A DNA stretch of 55,274 bases. Origin: Clostridiales bacterium. GTDB lineage: Bacteria > Bacillota > Clostridia > Lachnospirales > Lachnospiraceae. The translations under genes were made by a program, and so were the position numbers. Below, one piece after another: positions 50,228 through 55,274 of this stretch (position 1 is its first letter; each line of letters opens with the position of its first letter). Where the stretch lies: the NCBI GenBank assembly GCA_012520655.1, contig JAAYNW010000081.1, positions 1 through 55,274 of the forward strand. Reading direction: 5' to 3'. Below the pieces are notes generated by a model, which did not search any database, was not told where the DNA came from, and was given only the letters and a program-made list of their open reading frames with translations.

Positions 50228-52027
50228 TAGCTTGCATACTTTGCGGTCATAGGTAAGAAGGCCGTTAACTTCTTCTTCCACATCGGATAGTTGGGTATAT
50301 ACGGCACCGCACAATCCCTTTTCGACGAGCGGCATCAATTCTTTATCTATAAGCTTTCTATATGCCTTTGAGAAGTCTTCCGTGCTAGCGAATTTCTTAT
50401 AGCCGAAAATGCGTTCCACGCTGGAATGCCCGTCTATATGGCAGGCATAACCTCCGTATTCGGATATTATAAAGGCGCGGGAATCTTTCCGTACCTTTAG
50501 CTTTCTGAAATAGTTATGAACACTTTTGAAGTCTCCTCCGCCTTGGTCGAACCAGCCGCTTGTCTGGTCTACCGGGCGCGTGGGGTCTTTTTCATTTATT
50601 AATTCTCTAACCGAATTAGAATCGAACTGTCCCCAACCTTCGTTAAAAGGCACCCATACTGCGATAGAAGGAACGTTATACAGGTAATCGACGGTATCCA
50701 TACATTCCTGTATCCATTCTTCGCGCCCTTCCTTGGAATGTCTGCCGAATAATTTATAGTTATTGTCACTTATTTTCTGGAAAAAATCAGGAAAGAGTGT
50801 AGGCAGATAGCATACGATGGGCATGGAATATTGAGAGCCTCCGCTGACCATATCCTGCCATACAATCATACCCAGCCTGTCACAATGATAATACCAACGG
50901 GCAGACTCTATCTTGATATGTTTGCGCATCATATTAAAACCCAGCTTTTGCATCATGCGAATATCGTAAATCAAGGCTTCATCGGAAGGCGCAGTATATA
51001 AACCGTCGGACCAATAGCCCTGATCGAGAACTCCGTGGAGAAACAGCGGTTTGTGATTCAGGCAAAAGCGCATGATTCCTTTTTTATCGAGCTCTGTCGT
51101 AAAGGTACGCATTGCAAAGTAACTTTCGGCAGAATCGTGCCCGTAAGTTATCTTCAAAGTATAAAGAAAAGGAGAATCCGGAGTCCACGGATGAATCTCC
51201 ATGAGTTTGGCATGTATAGCGATTTGATAGCAGCCGGAAGGCAGGGAAGTCGCATTCTTGCCGGATACAGGTATGGCAGAGGCTTCATAAGAAGTATCGA
51301 AAATACAATAGTCATTCGAAAATATGCGTATATTTAGAGGCTCCAACCCGGTTATATGCAAAAGAAGAAACACCTCGCCTTTATCGTAGTCAGGTGTTAT
51401 CTTTATCTTGCGAATATGATTTTCAGGAACCCATTCCATCCATACGGTCTGCCATATACCGCTTTGGGCAGTATAAAACATACCGCCGCGTTTTAAAGTC
51501 TGTTTTCCCCTTGCATGGTAAGAAGTATCACTGAAATCCTGAACTCTTACCAGAAGAGAATTATCGCTGTCATGGAGAAATGGGGTGATATCTGCTTCGA
51601 ACGGAAGATAGCCGCCATGGTGAGTGCAAACTTCCTTACCGTTTATATATACTGTCGCATGCTGATCTACGGCTCCGAAATGCAGAATAAGTCTTTGGGA
51701 GTCCGGAACATCGCATGTTATGGTGCGTTCATACCATAGGTATTCGTCGGGTTTTAACTGCCTTTCCACACCGGACAGTATGCTTTCCGGCGAAAAAGGA
51801 ACGAGAATCTTGCCATCGTATACGGCAGGAATATCGGAAGAAGCAGTGAAGGCGTAATTCCAATATCCGTTGAGTATCGTATAATTTTCCCTTTTAAACT
51901 GAGGGCGAGGGTATTCTTCCAATACATGTTCCGGGTTGAGGGCTTCCCCCCACTTTGTGTATAACTTATTGAGAATGTCATCCTCATGTGTTTTGTTTAT
52001 ATTTTTTGCAGCATCGATAATGTCCAT
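50219..52027 (-). CDS. glycoside hydrolase family 2 enzyme
   Basis: A 602-residue GH2 enzyme of the beta-galactosidase/beta-glucuronidase group, cytoplasmic (no signal peptide). Order: sugar-binding jelly-roll (about 35-205), Ig-like domain (about 206-315), TIM barrel (316 to end). The acid/base glutamate is in VPFNEGWGQF and the nucleophile in IISEYGGYA. There is no trailing domain, so it is the short form. Substrate is unknown; the neighbouring MFS transporter and AraC regulator point to a beta-glycoside taken up intact. GAGG lies 11 bases from the ATG. Confidence 0.93.
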   Translation of the reverse strand: MDIIDAAKNINKTHEDDILNKLYTKWGEALNPEHVLEEYPRPQFKRENYTILNGYWNYAFTASSDIPAVYDGKILVPFSPESILSGVERQLKPDEYLWYERTITCDVPDSQRLILHFGAVDQHATVYINGKEVCTHHGGYLPFEADITPFLHDSDNSLLVRVQDFSDTSYHARGKQTLKRGGMFYTAQSGIWQTVWMEWVPENHIRKIKITPDYDKGEVFLLLHITGLEPLNIRIFSNDYCIFDTSYEASAIPVSGKNATSLPSGCYQIAIHAKLMEIHPWTPDSPFLYTLKITYGHDSAESYFAMRTFTTELDKKGIMRFCLNHKPLFLHGVLDQGYWSDGLYTAPSDEALIYDIRMMQKLGFNMMRKHIKIESARWYYHCDRLGMIVWQDMVSGGSQYSMPIVCYLPTLFPDFFQKISDNNYKLFGRHSKEGREEWIQECMDTVDYLYNVPSIAVWVPFNEGWGQFDSNSVRELINEKDPTRPVDQTSGWFDQGGGDFKSVHNYFRKLKVRKDSRAFIISEYGGYACHIDGHSSVERIFGYKKFASTEDFSKAYRKLIDKELMPLVEKGLCGAVYTQLSDVEEEVNGLLTYDRKVCKLLP

Positions 52028-52078
52028 ATATGATTTACCTCGCAGAATTTAAGTCGTTTTGTGTTTACAGTATATCAC

Positions 52079-52990
52079 TTAATTTATCTGCGGAAAATAC
52101 TTATTTAGACTTGCTGTTATTTCTCGGAAATCTATGGTGCAATTGGACTGTCCGACTCTCGTGGTAGGCTTCGTCTTGCCGTGAAAATCGCTTCCGCAGG
52201 TCGTAAGTAAATGAAATTCACGGCTCTTGCCCAAGAAGTATTCTATATCGGGAGCATCGTGGTAGCTGCTAAAGACTTCGATCCCGTCAAGACCCTTTTC
52301 AAGAATGGGGCAAAGCAGTTCGTAGCGTCCTCTCAGGTTGATGCCGGGATGGGCGAGGATGGCGATTCCGCCATTGCCGTGAATAGTCTCTATGGTTTGC
52401 TCCAAGGAAGGATAAGTTACCTCAGCGTAGCAGACTTTCCCTTGAGCATAGTAATCCCAATAGAAGTTTACATATGGATTATCTCCTCTTTCTCCGCCGC
52501 TTCGGTAAGGTAAGAGAAGAGGATGGTCCATATATTCAGGCCGACTAAGCAGGATCTCTGCGAACATCTCGCCGGTCCAACGGTCCTTCCAATATTTGTT
52601 TTCCGCCAGCTTCGCCATATCGTTTTCCGTAATGTGAAAACCAAGCTCCTGCGTGGACAAGAGCATTTGTAGGGAAGCCCTTAAGTGCTGTTCGTCTGCG
52701 TTCTTCTCCAGAAGATAGAAATCATGGCTGGTATAGTCTATACCGTAGCCTAGAACGTGAAGATTAATACCTTGGAAGGTGCAATCGATCTCGATGCCGG
52801 GAAGAAATCGGATACCTGCCTCTTCTGCCGCCCGACAGCCTTCAGAAATAGCGCGTACACAGTTGTGATCGGTAATGGACATCGTAGAGATGCTGCATTC
52901 TTTACATTTTTGTACTAGCTGGGCAGGGGAGTACTCCCCGTCGTCACTGTAATAGCTGTGCATATGCAAATCAATTAGTTCTCTTGTCAT
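52079..52990 (-). CDS. PHP-domain phosphoesterase
   Basis: A 303-residue metal-dependent phosphoesterase of the PHP (polymerase and histidinol phosphatase) family. The metal motifs are DLHMHSYYSD (about residues 7-16), ITDHN, LPGIEIDC, ILAHPG and GSDFHG. Related proteins (TrpH/YciV type) hydrolyse 5'-nucleotides, 3',5'-bisphosphates or RNA ends. An insert of about 90 residues between the third and fourth motifs is usual in this subfamily. It overlaps the transporter gene by 20 bases and precedes the GH2 gene by 51, so the three form one operon. Confidence 0.92.
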   Translation of the reverse strand: MTRELIDLHMHSYYSDDGEYSPAQLVQKCKECSISTMSITDHNCVRAISEGCRAAEEAGIRFLPGIEIDCTFQGINLHVLGYGIDYTSHDFYLLEKNADEQHLRASLQMLLSTQELGFHITENDMAKLAENKYWKDRWTGEMFAEILLSRPEYMDHPLLLPYRSGGERGDNPYVNFYWDYYAQGKVCYAEVTYPSLEQTIETIHGNGGIAILAHPGINLRGRYELLCPILEKGLDGIEVFSSYHDAPDIEYFLGKSREFHLLTTCGSDFHGKTKPTTRVGQSNCTIDFREITASLNKYFPQIN

Positions 52991-54140
52991 GAACTTTATT
53001 CATCCTTTCTACCATTAGGAACATGAGTACGACGAAGAGGATTAAGTATAGCGGATAAAGGCTGATAGAGATATGATCCGCTATAAGGCCGAACAGGGGA
53101 GGAATGAGTGTTGTGCCTACATAAGCGCACGCCATCTGCATACCCATAATAGCCTGTGATTTATCGGCACCGAAGTTATCGGGTGTTTCGTGAAGCAGGC
53201 TGGGATAGATAGGTGCACAACCCAGACCTATCAGGATTAAACCTGCAAGAGTAACGGCATTTCCAAAAGGAAGAAGTAATAACAGCGTTCCGATTCCGGC
53301 AATGGTCTGTCCGATACGCACCATCTGCCGATCCCCCAATTTGTCCGTGATAAAGCCGCAGATAAATCGTCCTACGGTAATTCCGAGATAAAATAAGGAT
53401 GCCCATTTAGCGGCGGTTTGTGCATCAATGCCTTTATGAAGCACCATATAGCTGCTCGCCCAGAGCCCGCTCGTAGCCTCCAGGGCACAATAACAGAAAA
53501 AGGCGGTCAAGATAGCCTTGGCTCCGGGAAGCTTTATAGTATCTGCCAGACTGAGAGCCTTTGAAGAGTGGGCTTCTGTCTCTTCGGCATGCTGCTTACT
53601 CTTCCATAAAGGCAATGAAGGAATGAGACAGAGGACGAGAGCAAATTGTATGATACCGATAATCATATATCCTGAATTCCATCGCAAACCGTTGGTCAGA
53701 CAAAGGCCCATGATATAAGGCCCGGTAGTGGCGCCGATTCCCCAGAAACAATGAAGCCAGCTCATATGACGCGATTTGTAGTGCAGCGCCACGAAGTTAT
53801 TCAAGGCGGCATCTACGCTTCCGGCTCCGAGACCATAAGGAATGCCCCACAGGCATAGCTGCCAGAAGGAAGCCGAAAAAGAAAAGCCGAACAATGCGAC
53901 TGCGGTCATGGCAACGCTGACGAGTGTAATCATTCCCGTACCGAATCTACGAATCAATTTGTCGCTAAAGAGGCTGGAGACAATGGTTCCGGACGCAATA
54001 ATCATGCTTATGATTCCCGCAAAGGATACGGATACGTTGAATTCGCCGTACATGGTGGGCCAGGCAGAACCGAGAAGGGAATCCGGCAGCCCAAGGCTGA
54101 TAAATGCAATGTAAATAATGACTAATAAAATAGATATCAT
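52971..54140 (-). CDS. major facilitator superfamily transporter
   Basis: A 389-residue MFS protein with about 12 helices in two bundles. The first loop has FSDKLIRRFGTG, a form of the MFS loop 2-3 motif, and the second half repeats it as FITDKLGDRQMV. The plan resembles sugar transporters of the fucose permease branch. It would import the glycoside used by the GH2 enzyme; this is inferred from the operon. GGAG lies 8 bases before the ATG on the minus strand. Confidence 0.93.
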   Translation of the reverse strand: MISILLVIIYIAFISLGLPDSLLGSAWPTMYGEFNVSVSFAGIISMIIASGTIVSSLFSDKLIRRFGTGMITLVSVAMTAVALFGFSFSASFWQLCLWGIPYGLGAGSVDAALNNFVALHYKSRHMSWLHCFWGIGATTGPYIMGLCLTNGLRWNSGYMIIGIIQFALVLCLIPSLPLWKSKQHAEETEAHSSKALSLADTIKLPGAKAILTAFFCYCALEATSGLWASSYMVLHKGIDAQTAAKWASLFYLGITVGRFICGFITDKLGDRQMVRIGQTIAGIGTLLLLLPFGNAVTLAGLILIGLGCAPIYPSLLHETPDNFGADKSQAIMGMQMACAYVGTTLIPPLFGLIADHISISLYPLYLILFVVLMFLMVERMNKVHDKRTN

Positions 54141-54192
54141 GATAATTCTCCTTGTGTGTATGTTGTAATATAAGAATATCGCCTCTTATACC

Positions 54193-54221
54193 TTGAAACA
54201 ATCATTATTTAGACATATAAT
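54193..54221 (+). promoter_or_regulatory. sigma-A promoter of the AraC-family gene
   Basis: TTGAAA (54193-54198), 17-base spacer, perfect TATAAT (54216-54221), 30 bases before the start. It lies in the 111-base divergent gap; no good promoter is visible for the opposite operon, as expected if AraC activates it. Confidence 0.85.
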
Positions 54222-54251
54222 ATAATAAAAACGACCAAAAGGAGAGAAAAT

Positions 54252-55160
54252 ATGGCGTTGCAGGAATGCTCACTGAATCTGGACCGTACAGGACGGGAAC
54301 TGAGCCCCCATGGAACGATAGATTTCCCTTGCGCCGGCTATTCTTCAAAGTTTACAAGCTGTGCATGGGAGGAGATTCCCTGGCATTACCATGAAGAAAT
54401 GGAGATTATATATATAGCGGAAGGGAATATGTGTGTGCAGATTCCGGGCAGGCTTTTTCGCTTAAGAAAAGGAGAAGCTGTTTTTATCAATTCTAAAATC
54501 CTACATCGTGCGGTCGCGAATCCAAGTTGCGAGTATCATTCAATGGTATTCTTGGATTTGCTCATTACTGGAAGTAAGAATTCGGTCTTCTCACAAAAGT
54601 ATATAGAGCCTATCGTGCATTATTCGGCTTTGGATGGATGCTGCCTTTCTCCGGATATAGATTGGCAGTGTGGTCTGATTGAGAATTTCACTGAAGCCTT
54701 CGCTATAATGACGGAGGAAACATTTGGATATGAATTCCTGGTAAGGGAACATTTGTCGACGTTTTGCATGTTGCTTTATCGCCAGTATAAAGCAGAAATC
54801 GATGAAACCAAGCCGGAGGCTAATCAGGACGAAATTCGTATACGTAAAATGCTGGATTTTATTCATGAGAATTATGTCGAGAATCTGCAACTGCTTCAAA
54901 TTGCGCAGGCCGCGGATATCGGAGAGAGAGAATGTCTGCGCTGTTTTCAGAGAGTCATACAGGTTTCGCCCATACAGTATTTGCTGAAATATAGGGTCAC
55001 GCAAGGGGCTTCCATGCTGCTGAATTCCCCTCAGATGTGTATTGGCGAGATTTCCATTCTGTGCGGATTCGACAGCCCAAGTAACTTCTCAAAGGTATTT
55101 AGACGCTTTTTTTCATGTACTCCCAAAGAGTACCGGAAAAATATGATAAAAGAAAAATAA
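54252..55160 (+). CDS. AraC-family transcriptional regulator
   Basis: A 302-residue regulator. The N-terminal half is a cupin sensor (WHYHEEMEIIYIAEGNMCVQIPG, RLRKGEAVFINSKILHRA). The C-terminal 100 residues are the two HTH motifs: LQLLQIAQAADIGERECLRCFQR, then CIGEISILCGFDSPSNFSKVFRRFFSCTPKEYRK, the AraC signature. It is divergent from the MFS-PHP-GH2 operon and probably activates it in response to a sugar. AAAGGAGAG precedes the ATG by 5-7 bases. Confidence 0.94.
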   Translation: MALQECSLNLDRTGRELSPHGTIDFPCAGYSSKFTSCAWEEIPWHYHEEMEIIYIAEGNMCVQIPGRLFRLRKGEAVFINSKILHRAVANPSCEYHSMVFLDLLITGSKNSVFSQKYIEPIVHYSALDGCCLSPDIDWQCGLIENFTEAFAIMTEETFGYEFLVREHLSTFCMLLYRQYKAEIDETKPEANQDEIRIRKMLDFIHENYVENLQLLQIAQAADIGERECLRCFQRVIQVSPIQYLLKYRVTQGASMLLNSPQMCIGEISILCGFDSPSNFSKVFRRFFSCTPKEYRKNMIKEK

Positions 55161-55161
55161 A

Positions 55162-55182
55162 CCCCGCATGTTTTATGCGGGG
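55162..55182. terminator. hairpin after the AraC gene, possible terminator
   Basis: CCCCGCAT (55162-55169), loop GTTTT, ATGCGGGG (55175-55182). T-rich sequence follows it on the minus strand (TTTATTTTTCT) and not on the plus strand, so it suits leftward transcription from beyond the window best. The last 92 bases (55183-55274) hold nothing I can assign. Confidence 0.65.
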
Positions 55183-55274
55183 AAAGATAGTGTCAAATGA
55201 CCTATGAAAAAACTGGGCAAAGAAAAAAGGCTCAGATGAACCTTGATAATTGCAGATATTTTAGTCTGAGGTAA

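Noticed and set aside
52211..52513. Plus-strand frame of 100 codons inside the PHP gene
   Set aside because: It lies fully opposite conserved PHP metal motifs and has no upstream ribosome site.

Overview
The window looks like chromosomal DNA of a low-to-mid GC Gram-positive anaerobe of the class Clostridia, most likely Lachnospiraceae. This is an inference from gene content: a group II-like ECF transporter, MetNIQ, an Rrf2 regulator, CspC-like S8 peptidases, LCP proteins and WsaE-like two-domain glycosyltransferases, with strong AGGAGG ribosome binding sites and sigma-A type promoters. I see no rRNA, tRNA, CRISPR array, complete insertion sequence or prophage. There is no gene-free stretch longer than 300 bases.

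Layout. (1) 1-4294: end of a Crp/Fnr regulator, a uridine-phosphorylase-like enzyme and a complete ECF importer (S, T, A, A), which together suggest nucleoside uptake and salvage. (2) 4472-9017: two pieces of a polytopic membrane protein, an MBOAT acyltransferase and an SGNH-fold partner, apparently a surface O-acylation module. A third SGNH-like protein that has lost its serine (9093-10058) and a small zinc-ribbon protein (10177-10443) follow on the minus strand. (3) 10692-34621: a large cell-wall glycopolymer locus. It has dTDP-sugar synthesis (RmlB, RmlA, RmlC but no RmlD), two membrane-anchored GH25 muramidases interleaved with the rml genes, an ABC polysaccharide exporter (Wzm/Wzt with a carbohydrate-binding tail), and a methyltransferase-kinase fusion that resembles the O-antigen chain terminator WbdD. 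It also has five GT2 glycosyltransferases, a phosphohexomutase, a WbaP-type initiating phosphoglycosyltransferase and an LCP ligase. (4) 34719-40166: a proteostasis block of HtrA, an atypical ClpX, a subtilisin-like protease without signal peptide, and LspA. (5) 40214-42626 (minus): an RHH DNA-binding protein and an SPFH protein in one operon behind a 15-bp perfect dyad, then a carbamate kinase. (6) 42850-47119: cysK, metNIQ and an Rrf2 regulator, a sulfur amino acid block. (7) 47263-50227: PTS enzyme I and a MATE exporter. (8) 50219-55160: a minus-strand operon of MFS transporter, PHP phosphoesterase and GH2 glycosidase, divergent from an AraC regulator.

How the genes work together: the central locus would make an activated deoxyhexose, assemble a glycan on undecaprenyl phosphate (WbaP plus GT2 enzymes), cap it (methyltransferase-kinase), export it (Wzm/Wzt, whose C-terminal domain may read the cap) and attach it to peptidoglycan (LCP), with the GH25 enzymes remodelling the wall. 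The most novel-looking signals are the MTase-kinase/Wzt pair in a Gram-positive setting, the helically phased dyads upstream of rmlA, the SPFH-RHH operon with its operator, the ClpX without RKH and IGF motifs, and the complementary decay of domains in three paralogous glycosyltransferases.
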